Shown: positions 1-11,093, counted from the stretch's first letter. The stretch: 64,000 bases of DNA from Thermoleophilaceae bacterium (GCA_030446485.1 JAUJNF010000001.1:62001-126000); one strand, 5' to 3'. Program-made: numbers and translations. Notes: a model not told the origin generated them from the sequence alone.

Positions 1-2084
1 GCATGCTCGCCGGTGGCGAGCGCGTGATCGTCCAGAACTTTCGCTCGCTGCACGGGGTGCTCGACTGGCTGAACTCGGTGTTCGACCGCGCGTTCGACCC
101 GGTGCCGCGGGTACAGCCCGCCAACGTGCGCCTCGTGCCCGCCACGGCGGAGCTCGAGCTCGACCGCCCGTCGGTCGTGACCGTGCGGCGCGAGCTCCCC
201 GAGGCGAGTGCTCGCGCGGTGAGGACTGCGGAGGCCGAGGCGCTCGCCCGCATTGCCCGCCGGGCGGTGAAGGAGGAGCGCTGGAAGGTGCGCGACCGGC
301 AGACCAAGCGCGTGAGAGATGCCGAGTGGCGCGATGTGGCGCTGCTCTTCCCGTGGCGTACCGACATCCAGCTGTACGAGGAGGCCCTAACCGCGGCCGG
401 CGTGCCCTTCCGCCACGAGGGCAGCCGCGGCTTCAACTCACGCCAGGAGGTGCGCGACCTGGTGTCGGTTCTGCTCGCCGTCGACGACCCCACCGACCGC
501 ATCCAGCTCGTGGCGGCCCTGCGCTCCGCGGCCTTCGGCTGCTCGGACGAGGAGATCTTCCTGTTCTCGGTCAGCGACGGCACGCTCGACTACCGTGCCG
601 CGGCCCGCGACCACAGCGATGAGGCGCCCGCTGCCGTGGTGGAGGCCTTCGCGATCCTCGACGGGCTGCACCGCGAGCGGCGCGGGCTGTCGCTGCCTGA
701 GCTCGTGCGCCGCGTGATCGAGCGCACGCGCATGGTCGAGGTGGCGCTTGCCCTGCCGGGCGGCGACCAGGCCGCGGCCAACCTGCTCAAGCTGGCCGAC
801 CAGGCGCGCGCCTTCTCGGCCTCGGAGGGCGGCGGGCTCCGGGCCTTTGCGCAGTGGCTGGCCGTGGTGCGCGACGAGGAGTCGCCGGAGGCCGACGCCG
901 TGGTGGCCGAGGAGACCGACGACGCCGTGCGCATCATGACCATCCACGCGGCCAAGGGCCTCGAGTTCCCGATCGTCGGCCTGGCCAACCTGAACACGGG
1001 GCAGCCGAATCACCATGCGCCGATCCCGGAGGCCGCCCGGAACCGGCTGCACCTTAGAGTGGGTACGAGGGGCTCGGGCCCGTTCGTGACCCCCGGCTAC
1101 GACAGGGCCCGCGATGAGGAGAAGACGCTCGCGAGCGCCGAGCTGCGGCGGTGGCTGTACGTGGCGGCCACCCGGGCGCGTGACCACCTGATCGTGCCGA
1201 TCGTGGCCGGCAAGCAGAGGCCGGGCCCGATGCTCGAGGTCCTCGGCCACGACCTGCCGGGTGCCGAGGCCGCGCCAGGCACGGTCGAGCGCGGCTGCCT
1301 CGTGTACGACCCCGCGCTGATCGAGCAGGCGCCTGCGGTCGACCTCGAAGCGGGCGGCGCGATCGAGCACGCGCGCATTGCGACCGCGGATCGCCGCCGC
1401 GAGGCCTTCGCGCTCGAGCTCGGGGGCATCCTGGCGGACGCGGCCCGTGAGCGGCCAATCGCCTCGGCCACCGCGGTGGAGAAGGTCTGGGAGCGGCCCC
1501 TGGCGGCACCGGTGGCCGACGACGGCTCGTTCGTGGTCTCGCCCGGCGCCGCCGCCCTCGAGATCGGCGATGCGGTGCACCGCATCCTGGAGCTGGTCGA
1601 CCTCCCCGCGGCCGCGAGCCTCGACGCCGTGGCTCGCGCCGTATGCGCCGAGGGAGGAGTCGAGGAGCACCTTCACGCGGTGACCGCGATGGCCCGGCGC
1701 TGCCTGGGCAGCGCGGCCGTCAAGCGCGCACTGGCCTCCGGGTCCTTCCCGCGCGAGGTGGCGTTCATGGTGGCCGGCACGGACGGGGCGCTCGCCTCGG
1801 GCCGTGTCGATCTGGTCTTCCGCCAGGGCGGGGAGCTCGTGATCGTCGACTACAAGACCGACACGGTTGCCGAGGCCGCGGTCGACGAGCACAGCGAGCG
1901 GCACCGCGAGCAGGCGGCGCTGTACGCGCACGCCGTCGCGCGCTCGACGGGCCTGCCGATCAGCGAGGTCGTGTTCGTCTTCGCGCGGCCCGGCGTGGAG
2001 CGGGCGTTCGCAGCCGACGCGGAGCTGATGGAGCTCGGGGAGGCGCTGGCGATCGGCGCTTCGGCGCGCCAACCGGCGAACTGA
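1..2084 (+). CDS. AddA/UvrD-type helicase-nuclease, C-terminal part
   Basis: Partial gene entering from the left edge; 693 residues are visible. The start shows helicase motif IV (NFRS, near residue 13), followed by motif V (IHAAKGLEFP, about 313) and motif VI (LYVAATRARD, about 388), which are typical of superfamily 1 UvrD/RecB helicases. The last 130 residues hold a PD-(D/E)XK nuclease signature (GRVDLVF, then VIVDYKTD). ATPase motor plus C-terminal nuclease is the AddA arrangement, and such proteins resect double-strand breaks for recombination. The ATP-binding Walker A half lies outside the window, so AddA and other UvrD-nuclease fusions cannot be separated. An AddB-type partner would be expected upstream but is not visible. 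The ORF runs cleanly to TGA at 2082. Confidence 0.88.
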   Translation, partial: MLAGGERVIVQNFRSLHGVLDWLNSVFDRAFDPVPRVQPANVRLVPATAELELDRPSVVTVRRELPEASARAVRTAEAEALARIARRAVKEERWKVRDRQTKRVRDAEWRDVALLFPWRTDIQLYEEALTAAGVPFRHEGSRGFNSRQEVRDLVSVLLAVDDPTDRIQLVAALRSAAFGCSDEEIFLFSVSDGTLDYRAAARDHSDEAPAAVVEAFAILDGLHRERRGLSLPELVRRVIERTRMVEVALALPGGDQAAANLLKLADQARAFSASEGGGLRAFAQWLAVVRDEESPEADAVVAEETDDAVRIMTIHAAKGLEFPIVGLANLNTGQPNHHAPIPEAARNRLHLRVGTRGSGPFVTPGYDRARDEEKTLASAELRRWLYVAATRARDHLIVPIVAGKQRPGPMLEVLGHDLPGAEAAPGTVERGCLVYDPALIEQAPAVDLEAGGAIEHARIATADRRREAFALELGGILADAARERPIASATAVEKVWERPLAAPVADDGSFVVSPGAAALEIGDAVHRILELVDLPAAASLDAVARAVCAEGGVEEHLHAVTAMARRCLGSAAVKRALASGSFPREVAFMVAGTDGALASGRVDLVFRQGGELVIVDYKTDTVAEAAVDEHSERHREQAALYAHAVARSTGLPISEVVFVFARPGVERAFAADAELMELGEALAIGASARQPAN

Positions 2085-2191
2085 CCGGTGGCTAATCGCA
2101 AGGTGCGGATCCCCTTCGAGTAGCGGTCGCCGGGGCGCCGACGACGGCGGCCACGCCGTAACCGGTCCCGCCTTCTCTAGCCTGCGGGGCC

Positions 2192-3847
<1,656 letters not shown>

Positions 3848-3908
3848 CTCGCCGCAGCGGCGCTCGCCGAGCCCCGCCGCGCACCCAGCCGTTATCCTCC
3901 CGCCGCTG

Positions 3909-4976
3909 ATGGAACTGTCCGCCCTGCGCATCGTGGGGCTGGTCGCGGGCGTCGCAGTGATCGGCTACGCCATCTGGCGTCGCCGGGTGCTGCGCAACGC
4001 CGACGTACTGATCCTGCTGGCGTCTGCCCTGGCGCTGCTGGTGGTGTCCGCGACCAACGCCCTGGACGCCCTGCTCGCCTTCCTCTCGTTCGAACGAGGG
4101 GGCGGCCAGCGCATCCTCGGGCTCGCCGTCATCGCGATCGTCCTGCTGTTCGTGATGAACGTCCGCTCGCTCACCGCGAGCGGTCGCAACCATCGCAGCC
4201 TGTCCGCGGTGATGGAGGGGCTCGCCTGGGAGGAGTTCCGGCTGGAGGGGCATCCCGAGCGCTTCCGGGACACGGTCGCGATCGTCATACCCGCCTACAA
4301 CGAGGCCGAGAGCCTCGGCGAGGTGCTGGCGCGGATGCCGAAGGAGGTCTGCGGGGTACCCACGGCGGCGCTCGTGATGGACGACGGCTCGCAGGACGGC
4401 ACCGCCGAGGTGGCCCGCGAGCACGGCGCCACCGTCGTGCGCCAGATCGTGAACCGCGGCCAGGGCGCCTGTCTGCGCACCGGCTACCGGCTGACCGCCG
4501 AGTCGGGGGCCAGGGTGGTGGTCACCCTCGACGCCGACGGCCAGCACCTGCCGGAGGAGATCCCCCTCCTGGCCGGCCCGGTGCTCGAGGGCGAGGTCGA
4601 CATCGCCCACGGCTCGCGGGTGCTCGGCAGCGCCTTCAAGAACGAGTTCGTGCGCGAGCTCGGCTCGGTGGTCTTCAACCAGATCGTCTCCGTGCTTGCC
4701 GGCGTGAAGACCACCGACTGCTCGAACGGATACCGGGCGATCCGCGCCGACATCCTGCCCATGCTCATCTTCCGGCAGGAGCAGTACCACACCGCCGAGT
4801 TCCTGCTCGAGGCCATCAGGCGCGGCTACTCCTTCCGTGAGATCCCGGTCACGATCGTCGAGCGCCTGCACGGCAAGTCGCGCAAGCCGGCCAACCTCCG
4901 CTACGGGCTGGGCTTCGGAGGGGCGATCGTTCGCACCTGGCTGCGCGCCGGCGTGAGCGTCGGCCGCCCCGTCTGA
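3909..4976 (+). CDS. DUF2304 membrane domain fused to GT2 glycosyltransferase
   Basis: 355 aa. Residues 1-110 form a DUF2304-type module with three hydrophobic helices (about 7-22, 33-58, 68-84). From about residue 127 a family 2 glycosyltransferase follows: VIPAYNEAESL, the nucleotide-sugar site with MDDGSQDGT, and the DADGQHLPEEI metal-binding motif. This is the dolichyl- or polyprenyl-phosphate mannosyl/glucosyl transferase branch. DUF2304 proteins normally sit next to such GT2 enzymes as separate genes; here they are one polypeptide. The likely role is loading a sugar onto a lipid carrier at the inner membrane face. The sugar donor cannot be read from sequence. Confidence 0.88.
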   Translation: MELSALRIVGLVAGVAVIGYAIWRRRVLRNADVLILLASALALLVVSATNALDALLAFLSFERGGGQRILGLAVIAIVLLFVMNVRSLTASGRNHRSLSAVMEGLAWEEFRLEGHPERFRDTVAIVIPAYNEAESLGEVLARMPKEVCGVPTAALVMDDGSQDGTAEVAREHGATVVRQIVNRGQGACLRTGYRLTAESGARVVVTLDADGQHLPEEIPLLAGPVLEGEVDIAHGSRVLGSAFKNEFVRELGSVVFNQIVSVLAGVKTTDCSNGYRAIRADILPMLIFRQEQYHTAEFLLEAIRRGYSFREIPVTIVERLHGKSRKPANLRYGLGFGGAIVRTWLRAGVSVGRPV

Positions 4977-5004
4977 GGCGCTGGCGCCCTACGCCCGGCC
5001 CGCC

Positions 5005-6216
5005 TTGACCCACACTCGCACCGGCCGCCTGCGACGGGAGATCGGGAGCGCGCTGCCGGAGCGCCCGTTCGCGGTTCGCTTCTGGGACGGCACCGAGCTG
5101 CCCGCCACGAGCGGCAACGGCCGGGCCCCCACCTTCTCGGTCCGCTCGCCGCAGGCGATCGCCCACGTGCTGCGGGCACCGGGCCAGCTCGGCCTGGGCC
5201 GCGCCTACGTGTCCGGCCTACTCGAGCCCGACGACCTCGACGGGGTGGTCCGCCTGCTCGACGCCTGGAAGCCGCCCCCGCTCGACGCGGCCACCCGCGC
5301 GCGCCTCGCGCTCGCCGCCGTGAGCGCGACGGGGCTGACCCGTCCCCCGCCCGCTCCCGCCACCGAGCTCCGCCTGCGTGGCCGCCGTCACACCCGCGCC
5401 CGCGACCGCCGCGCGGTGCGCCACCACTACGACGTGTCGAACGACTTCTTCGCGCTGTTCCTCGACGCCTCGATGACCTACTCGTGCGCGATCTTCTCGC
5501 GTGGCGCGACGACGCTCGAGGAGGCGCAGGAGGCGAAGCTCGAGCTCGTGTGTCAGAAGCTCGGCCTGCGCGAGGGCGAGCGGGTGCTGGACGTGGGCTG
5601 CGGCTGGGGCTCGTTCGCCACCCACGCCGCCACCCGCCACGGCGCCCGGGTCGTGGGCATCACCATGTCCGAGCCGCAGGCCTCGCTCGCGCGCCGGAGA
5701 GCCGCCGAGGCCGGCGTCGGAGAGCGCGTCGAGATCCGCGTGATGGACTACCGCGACCTCAGCGACGGGCCCTTCGACGCCATCGCGAGCATCGGCATGG
5801 TCGAGCACGTCGGCGAGGAGCAGATCGACGTGTACGCGCGTCGGCTGGCCGCTCTCCTCGGTCCCGGCGGGCGGCTGCTCAACCACGGCATAGCGCGCCT
5901 GCGCCCCGGCGACGGGAAGGCCGGCCCCTTCTCGGACCGCTACGTGTTCCCCGACGGGCTGCCCACCCACCTTTCCCGCTCGCAGGCCGCCCTCGAGCGC
6001 GCCGGGTTCGTGACCGAGCACGTGGAGGGCTTCGCCGCCGACTACGCCGAGACGCTGGGCCACTGGATCCGGCGCCTCGACGAGCACGCGGACGAGGCGG
6101 TCAGGCTCGCGGGGACCGAGCGAACGCGCGTGTGGCGCCTTTATCTCCGCGCCGCGCGCAACGGCTTCGAGAACGGCTTCACCTCGATCTACCAGACGCT
6201 CTGCCGCCGCGCCTGA
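5005..6216 (+). CDS. Cyclopropane-fatty-acyl-phospholipid synthase family methyltransferase
   Basis: 403 aa from a TTG start 28 nt after the glycosyltransferase. The N-terminal 130 residues match the lipid-binding domain of CFA synthases, followed by the family hallmark HHYDVSNDFFALFLD and MTYSCAIF. The SAM-binding loop is VLDVGCGWGSFA, and SIGMVEHVG and the C-terminal DYAETLGHW are present. The enzyme moves a methylene from S-adenosylmethionine to a cis double bond of membrane phospholipid acyl chains. AhcY, encoded at about 45 kb, recycles the resulting S-adenosylhomocysteine. The exact product (cyclopropane or mid-chain methyl) cannot be told. Confidence 0.88.
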   Translation: MTHTRTGRLRREIGSALPERPFAVRFWDGTELPATSGNGRAPTFSVRSPQAIAHVLRAPGQLGLGRAYVSGLLEPDDLDGVVRLLDAWKPPPLDAATRARLALAAVSATGLTRPPPAPATELRLRGRRHTRARDRRAVRHHYDVSNDFFALFLDASMTYSCAIFSRGATTLEEAQEAKLELVCQKLGLREGERVLDVGCGWGSFATHAATRHGARVVGITMSEPQASLARRRAAEAGVGERVEIRVMDYRDLSDGPFDAIASIGMVEHVGEEQIDVYARRLAALLGPGGRLLNHGIARLRPGDGKAGPFSDRYVFPDGLPTHLSRSQAALERAGFVTEHVEGFAADYAETLGHWIRRLDEHADEAVRLAGTERTRVWRLYLRAARNGFENGFTSIYQTLCRRA

Positions 6217-6223
6217 CGCACCG

Positions 6224-6922
6224 GTGATCGAGCTCACCCCCGAGGAGATTCGCGTGCTGGGCTGCCTCGTCGAGAAGCAGCGCACGACGCCCGACACCTA
6301 TCCGCTCACCATCAACGCGCTCCGGCTGGCCTGCAACCAGTCCACCAACCGCAACCCGGTTGTGGACTACGAGGAGGCGGTCGTGCGCGAGGCGGCCCAG
6401 CGCCTCGGCCGCCGCGGGTGGGCGCGGTTCACGAGCGGGGCCGGCAGCCGCACCGCCAAGTACCGGCACGTGCTGGGCGAGGCGGTCGGACTGGCCGACG
6501 ACGAGCTGGTGGTGCTCGCCGTCCTGATGCTGCGCGGCGCGCAGACCCCCGGGGAGCTGAAGGGCCGCTCCGACCGCATGCACCCGTTCACGGACCTGGC
6601 CGCCGTCGACGACGCTGTCGAGCGGCTGATCGCTCGCGAGCTCGTGGAGCGCCTGCCGCGCCGGCCCGGGCAGAAGGAGGAGCGCTACGCGCATCAGCTC
6701 GGACCCGAGGGAGCCGCAACCGGCGCGCGAGGCCCCGCGGCACCGTCCGCCGGTCCCGACCCCGCGGCGGCCCCGGATGCTCCGTCCAGCGGACCCCGCC
6801 CCTCCCCCTCGCCTCGCGCGGACGAGCACGACCTCCGGGCGCGCATCAGCCACCTCGAAGGCGAGGTGGCGGCTCTGCGCGAGTCGCTCGACGCGCTGCG
6901 GAAGGAGCTCGGGGCGGGCTGA
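6224..6922 (+). CDS. YceH/DUF480 family protein
   Basis: 232 aa from GTG, 7 nt after the CFA-synthase-like gene, so probably co-transcribed. The N-terminal 160 residues match the YceH family (VLGCLVEKQRTTPDTYPLT at the start, then NALRLACNQ), which consists of two tandem winged-helix domains. An Ala/Pro-rich linker (about 165-200) and a short coiled-coil end (RISHLEGEVAALRESL) follow. The function is unknown beyond a probable nucleic-acid-binding fold. The C-terminal helix resembles the YceH tail of other bacteria but is separated by a longer low-complexity linker. Confidence 0.85.
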   Translation: MIELTPEEIRVLGCLVEKQRTTPDTYPLTINALRLACNQSTNRNPVVDYEEAVVREAAQRLGRRGWARFTSGAGSRTAKYRHVLGEAVGLADDELVVLAVLMLRGAQTPGELKGRSDRMHPFTDLAAVDDAVERLIARELVERLPRRPGQKEERYAHQLGPEGAATGARGPAAPSAGPDPAAAPDAPSSGPRPSPSPRADEHDLRARISHLEGEVAALRESLDALRKELGAG

Positions 6923-6981
6923 ACGTCCCGAGATCGAGTAACTTCGGGCGCCTGCCGATAGGGGACCGAAGGGGACGAAGA

Positions 6982-8082
6982 GTGCAAACCCGCGGGGCTC
7001 TCGACATAACCGAGGAACGTCCGCTGGCCGGAAGACTGGCCGGCGCGCTCTACCTGATCGGCGCCGCCACGGCGATCGTCCTCATCTTCCTTCCGGGGAT
7101 CGACATCACCCACCCGTGGTGGATCCTCGCGATCGCCGTGCTGGGCGCGCTCTGGGGCACCGCGGCTCTGGTCCTCGTTCCGTGGGACCGGGTGAGCCCG
7201 GTGGTGTCGCACGCCTCGTCGATCGCCGGCTTCCCGACCACCGCCCTGGCCGTGGCGTTCACGGGCGGAGCCACGTCGCCGGCGCGGTTCTACCTCTTCT
7301 TCGTGGTGATCTACGCCGCCTACTTCTACACGCGCAGGCAGGTGATGGCGTACGTGCTGGCCTGCGTGGCCGTGCTCGCGCTGCCGCTCGCCTACGACGG
7401 GACCGCCGTCTCCGACGGACTGCTCGGCGAGCTGCTGATCCTGTTTCCCACCTTCGTCGTGCTGGCCGCGCTGATGGCGGGAGGCAAGCAGCTGCTCGTG
7501 GACCTGCACGAGACCGCGCACGCGCTCGCTCGCCACGACTCGCTCACCGGCATACCCAACCGGCGCGCGCTGGCGGACCTACTCGACGCCAAGCTCCACA
7601 CCAGCGACCCGCCGGAGTCGGTAGCCCTCGTGCTACTCGACCTCGATGGCTTCAAGAGCGCCAACACGCTCTACGGGCACCCCGGCGGCGACCGGGTCCT
7701 CTGCGAGATCGCCGCTGGACTGGAGCGCTCCACCCGTGACGCCGACCTCCTGGCGCGACTGGGCGGAGACGAGTTCGCCATCGTGCTCACGGGCCTGGAC
7801 GAAAGTGAGATGCGGACGCTGGCCGACCGGCTGTTGGCGGAGGTCCGCGCGGTGGGAGGGCGTCTGGACATGCCCGGGCTCCACCTGAGCGCGAGCGTCG
7901 GCTGGGCCGTCGCGCCCGATGACGGGCGCAACTTCGACGAGCTGTTCGCGAGCGCGGATGTGGCCCTCGGAAAGGCGAAGGCCACGGGCAAGGACCGAGC
8001 CGTGCGCGCGCCCGAGCGAGTGGCCACGGCCGAGGCGCGCTCGCGCCGGCCCGGGGTGCTCTCCGGCCCGGTCACGAGTTGA
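6982..8082 (+). CDS. Membrane-bound diguanylate cyclase (GGDEF)
   Basis: 366 aa from GTG at 6982, preceded by a GGGGACGAAG ribosome-binding site; the frame is open further upstream but overlaps yceH without a better start. Six hydrophobic segments fill residues about 15-180, giving a MASE-like sensory membrane domain that I cannot assign. The C-terminal GGDEF domain begins at HDSLTGIPNRRAL, has an intact GGDEF active site, and has the RDAD inhibitory I-site five residues before it. It should therefore make cyclic di-GMP and be product-inhibited. An HD-GYP protein of the opposing type lies at 30.6 kb. Confidence 0.9.
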   Translation: MQTRGALDITEERPLAGRLAGALYLIGAATAIVLIFLPGIDITHPWWILAIAVLGALWGTAALVLVPWDRVSPVVSHASSIAGFPTTALAVAFTGGATSPARFYLFFVVIYAAYFYTRRQVMAYVLACVAVLALPLAYDGTAVSDGLLGELLILFPTFVVLAALMAGGKQLLVDLHETAHALARHDSLTGIPNRRALADLLDAKLHTSDPPESVALVLLDLDGFKSANTLYGHPGGDRVLCEIAAGLERSTRDADLLARLGGDEFAIVLTGLDESEMRTLADRLLAEVRAVGGRLDMPGLHLSASVGWAVAPDDGRNFDELFASADVALGKAKATGKDRAVRAPERVATAEARSRRPGVLSGPVTS

Positions 8083-8175
8083 CGTTCGTAGTCTGTAGTT
8101 ACACCCGCTGAGGATCGTCGCCGGACCCGGTGCGGGACATTCACCCGCCACCGTCCCACACCAGAGGAGACCCCA

Positions 8176-9366
8176 ATGCCGGCAGCCACCCCGGGTGAGC
8201 GCGTCCCCGTCCCCCGCGACCGTGAGAACGACTACACGCGTGAGGCCGCCGCCGGCCGTCTCGACTTCCTCCGCGAGCGCACGGGCGTCGCGGGCGAGCA
8301 CGTGAGCAGCTACTCCTTCGACCCCGCGATCCTCACCGGCAACGTCGAGCAGTTCGTCGGCGTGGCGCAGGTGCCGATCGGCCTGGCCGGACCGCTGCTC
8401 GTGCACGGCGAGCACGCCCAGGGCGAGTTCTACGTGCCGCTGGCGACCGCCGAGGGCACGCTGGTGGCGAGCTACAACCGCGGCATGCGGCTGCTGCACG
8501 AGGCGGGCGGCGTCACGACCACCGTCATCGGCGATCGCATGCAGCGGGCCCCCGCCTTTCTCTTCCCGAGCGCGCGCGAGGCGCGTGACTTCAGCGGCTG
8601 GCTCGTGGAGCACTTCGAGGAGATCAAGGAGGTGGCCGAGAGCACCACCCGCTCCGGCCGCCTCCAGGAGATCGAGCAGTACTCGGCCAGCCGCGTGCTC
8701 TTCACCCGCTTCAACTACACCACCGGTGACGCCGCCGGCCAGAACCTCACCGGCAAGGCCACGCAGGAAGCCTGCCGCTGGATCGTCGCCAACCACGAGC
8801 CGATCGAGCACTTCTTCCTCGAGTCGAACTTCGCCACCGACAAGAAGAGCTCGCAGGTGAACATGCTGCACACCCGCGGCAAGCGCGTGGTGGCCGAGGC
8901 CGTGATCCCCAATGAGCTGGTGCAGCGCGTGATGCGCTCGAGCACCGACATGATGTTCCGCGCGCGGCAGGTGTCCAACCTCGGCGGCTTCATGTCGGGC
9001 GTGAACAACAACGGCGCCCACTCGGCCAACGGCATCACGGCGATGTTCATCGCCACCGGGCAGGACGTGGCCAACGTGGCGGAGTCCTCGGCGGCGTTCG
9101 TGTATACCGAGCTGCGGCCGAACGGCGACTACTACTACTCGGTGACCATCCCGTCGCTCATCGTCGCGACCTACGGCGGTGGCACGGGCCTCGCCACCCA
9201 GCGCGAGTGCCTGGAGATGCTCGGCTGCTACGGCGACGGCAAGGTGCGCAAGCTCGCCGAGGTCGTCGCTGCCACCGTGCTGTGCGGGGAGATCTCGCTC
9301 GGGTCGGCGATCGTGGCCGAGGAGTGGGTCGAGTCGCACGACCTGTACGGGCGCAACCGTCCGTAG
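8176..9366 (+). CDS. Hydroxymethylglutaryl-CoA reductase
   Basis: 396 aa with a clear ribosome-binding site (GAGGAG, 7 nt before ATG). Class I-like HMG-CoA reductase motifs are present: PIGLAGPL, a catalytic Glu in ATAEGTLVASYNRG, the TDKKSS lysine, GVNNNGAHSANG and YGGGTGLATQRECL. The terminal SHDLYGRN supplies the catalytic His. The usual DAMGMN dinucleotide/substrate motif reads DAAGQN. The enzyme reduces HMG-CoA to mevalonate, the committed step of the mevalonate pathway. No other mevalonate gene is in the window. The altered motif leaves room for a related substrate. Confidence 0.88.
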   Translation: MPAATPGERVPVPRDRENDYTREAAAGRLDFLRERTGVAGEHVSSYSFDPAILTGNVEQFVGVAQVPIGLAGPLLVHGEHAQGEFYVPLATAEGTLVASYNRGMRLLHEAGGVTTTVIGDRMQRAPAFLFPSAREARDFSGWLVEHFEEIKEVAESTTRSGRLQEIEQYSASRVLFTRFNYTTGDAAGQNLTGKATQEACRWIVANHEPIEHFFLESNFATDKKSSQVNMLHTRGKRVVAEAVIPNELVQRVMRSSTDMMFRARQVSNLGGFMSGVNNNGAHSANGITAMFIATGQDVANVAESSAAFVYTELRPNGDYYYSVTIPSLIVATYGGGTGLATQRECLEMLGCYGDGKVRKLAEVVAATVLCGEISLGSAIVAEEWVESHDLYGRNRP

Positions 9367-9389
9367 GCGGGCGCGCCGGGCCGGCGGAC

Positions 9390-10173
9390 CTACAGGATCA
9401 GCTTGCGCTCCATGAAGCGGATCGCCAGGCGCCAGGACACGAGCGCGAACATGATCAGGAACGCGAGGTGCCCCACGTCCGCCCAGCCCTCGAACCCGAA
9501 GACGGCGTGCCGCACGAGCTCGACGCAGTGGAACAGCGGGTTGGCGTTGCCGAGCACCTGTGCCCAGGTGGGCAGCTCGCCGAGGGGGAAGAAGGTGCCG
9601 GCCACGAGGAACATGGGCGTGAGCAGCCCGCTCTGCCAGTAGGAGAAGCTCTCGATGGCCTTCGACCTGGCGGCGATGAAGATGCCGAGCACGCCCACCC
9701 GAATCCGGCCAGCGCGGCGATCGCCGGCACGAGCAGCATCCCCAGCTCGGGTCGAGCCCGAACGCCACGGCGACGAGCATCGGCACGCAGCCGTAGGTGC
9801 CGGTCCGGGCGGCGATCCACAGCGCCTCGGCGCTCACCAGCTCCTCGGTGTCCACCGGCGCCGCGAGGATCGCGTCGTAGGTGTGCTGGAACTGGTACTT
9901 CACGAACGTCGAGTACATGGCCGGGAACGCGCCCGAGAACAGGACCGTCACGATGCCGGTGCCCACGAAGTCGATGTACTCGTAGCCGGCGACCTGGCTC
10001 ACGAGCGACCCGAAGCCGAAGCCGAACGCCAGCAGGTAGATCGTCGGATCGATCGTCGAGGAGAAAGTCGATGAGCGCCAGAACGACGAGTAGTTCACGA
10101 CCTCGCGCACCATCACGCCCTGCAGGGCCGCGCGCTCGAGGCGGCCGAGGCGGGGCTGCGCGCGGGCGGCCAT
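9390..10173 (-). pseudogene. ABC-2 type transporter permease, two frameshifts
   Basis: The product reads as a six-helix ABC-2 permease but only across three frames. The first frame runs from ATG at 10173 to about 9743 and includes YLLAFGFGFGSLV and TYDAILAAPVDTEELV. The middle part (ELGMLLVPAIAALAGFGW) is in a second frame. The rest (GVLGIFIAARSKAIESF to TAG at 9390) is in a third. Restoring one G at 9740-9743 and one at 9694-9696 rebuilds the whole protein without a break. Both sites are G runs, so a sequence error or very recent loss is likely. Its ATG overlaps the TGA of the ATPase gene (TGATG). Partner of the ATPase in a drug, lipid or polysaccharide exporter. Confidence 0.85.
9694..9743 (-). 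other. Two single-base deletions in G runs (frameshift sites)
   Basis: On the coding strand TGGGGATG at 9743-9740 needs five Gs and TGGGCGTG at 9696-9694 needs four for the permease frame to stay open. Each lacks exactly one G. The pattern is what homopolymer undercalling or replication slippage gives. Confidence 0.75.
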
Positions 10174-11093
10174 CAGGCGATCTCCTCACCGGTCAGGAGC
10201 ACGAACACATCCTCGAGGTTGGTCACCCGGCGCTCACCGTCGAGGTCGGTGTCCCCGTTCGCGTGGAGGACCGACACCGACGTGCCCGTGCGGCGCGTGC
10301 GCCAGCCGCGCGAGTGCGCCATCACCTCGACCTCGTTCAGTCGCGTGGGCGATCCGTAGACCTCGACCGCCTCGGGGCCGGCGTGCTCGCCGATCAACGC
10401 GCGCGGCGCACCCACCGCCACCGCCCTGCCGTGGGACATGATCGTGACGGTGTCGCACAGGCGCTCGGCCTCCTCGATGTAGTGGGTGCTCATGAGGATC
10501 GACACGCCCTCCGAGCGCAGCCGGTCGATCAGCGCCCAGAGCTCCTGGCGCACCTGCGGATCGAGGCCCACCGTCGGCTCGTCGAGCAGCACGAGCCGCG
10601 GCTCGTGCAGCAGGGCGCGCACCACCAGCAACCGGCGCCGCATGCCGCCGCTGAGCTCGTCGACCTTCGACGTGCGGCGATCGGCGAGGTTGGCGATGCC
10701 GAGCGCGCGTTCGATCGCGGCACGGCGGTCGGCGGCCGGCACGCGGTAGAGGTGCGCGAACACCAGCAGGTTCTGCTCGACCGTCAGCGATACGTCGAGG
10801 TTGTCGAGCTGCGGCACCACCCCCATCTCCGCGCGGGCCTGCTTGGAATCGTGCGGAAGCCGGTAGCCGAGCACCTCCAGCTCGCCCTCGTCGGCGATCA
10901 CCTGCGCGGTGAGCGCCTTCATCGTCGTCGACTTGCCGGCGCCGTTGGGGCCGAGGAGCCCAACGCACGTGCCGAACGGCACGTCGAGGTCGAGACCGTC
11001 GACCGCTGTGATCGCGCCGAACCGCTTGACGAAGCCGCGGAGCTCGATGGCGGAGCTCACTTGGTCAGTCGGATCTGCGGCGACTCGTTCCAT
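10173..11093 (-). CDS. ABC-2 exporter ATP-binding protein (NodI/DrrA-like)
   Basis: 306 aa. Walker A is LLGPNGAGKST, followed by the Q-loop region VVPQLDNLD, the LSGGMRRRL signature, LVLLDEPTVGLDP Walker B, and STHYIEEAERLCD with the switch His. The order and the roughly 60-residue C-terminal regulatory tail match the NodI/DrrA group that pairs with ABC-2 permeases. The stop overlaps the start of the permease by TGATG, a sign of translational coupling. The substrate is unknown. The gene itself is intact, although its partner is frameshifted. Confidence 0.92.
   Translation of the reverse strand: MERVAADPTDQVSSAIELRGFVKRFGAITAVDGLDLDVPFGTCVGLLGPNGAGKSTTMKALTAQVIADEGELEVLGYRLPHDSKQARAEMGVVPQLDNLDVSLTVEQNLLVFAHLYRVPAADRRAAIERALGIANLADRRTSKVDELSGGMRRRLLVVRALLHEPRLVLLDEPTVGLDPQVRQELWALIDRLRSEGVSILMSTHYIEEAERLCDTVTIMSHGRAVAVGAPRALIGEHAGPEAVEVYGSPTRLNEVEVMAHSRGWRTRRTGTSVSVLHANGDTDLDGERRVTNLEDVFVLLTGEEIA

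Noticed and set aside
6418-6981. Extended N-terminus of the GGDEF protein
   Set aside because: This frame overlaps yceH out of phase and is Arg/Ala-rich. GTG 6982 has a ribosome-binding site and leads into the first membrane helix.
7633-9389. Continuation of the permease reading frame to 7633
   Set aside because: Beyond the frameshift the frame is random antisense of the HMG-CoA reductase and GGDEF genes. The permease ends at 9390 in another frame.
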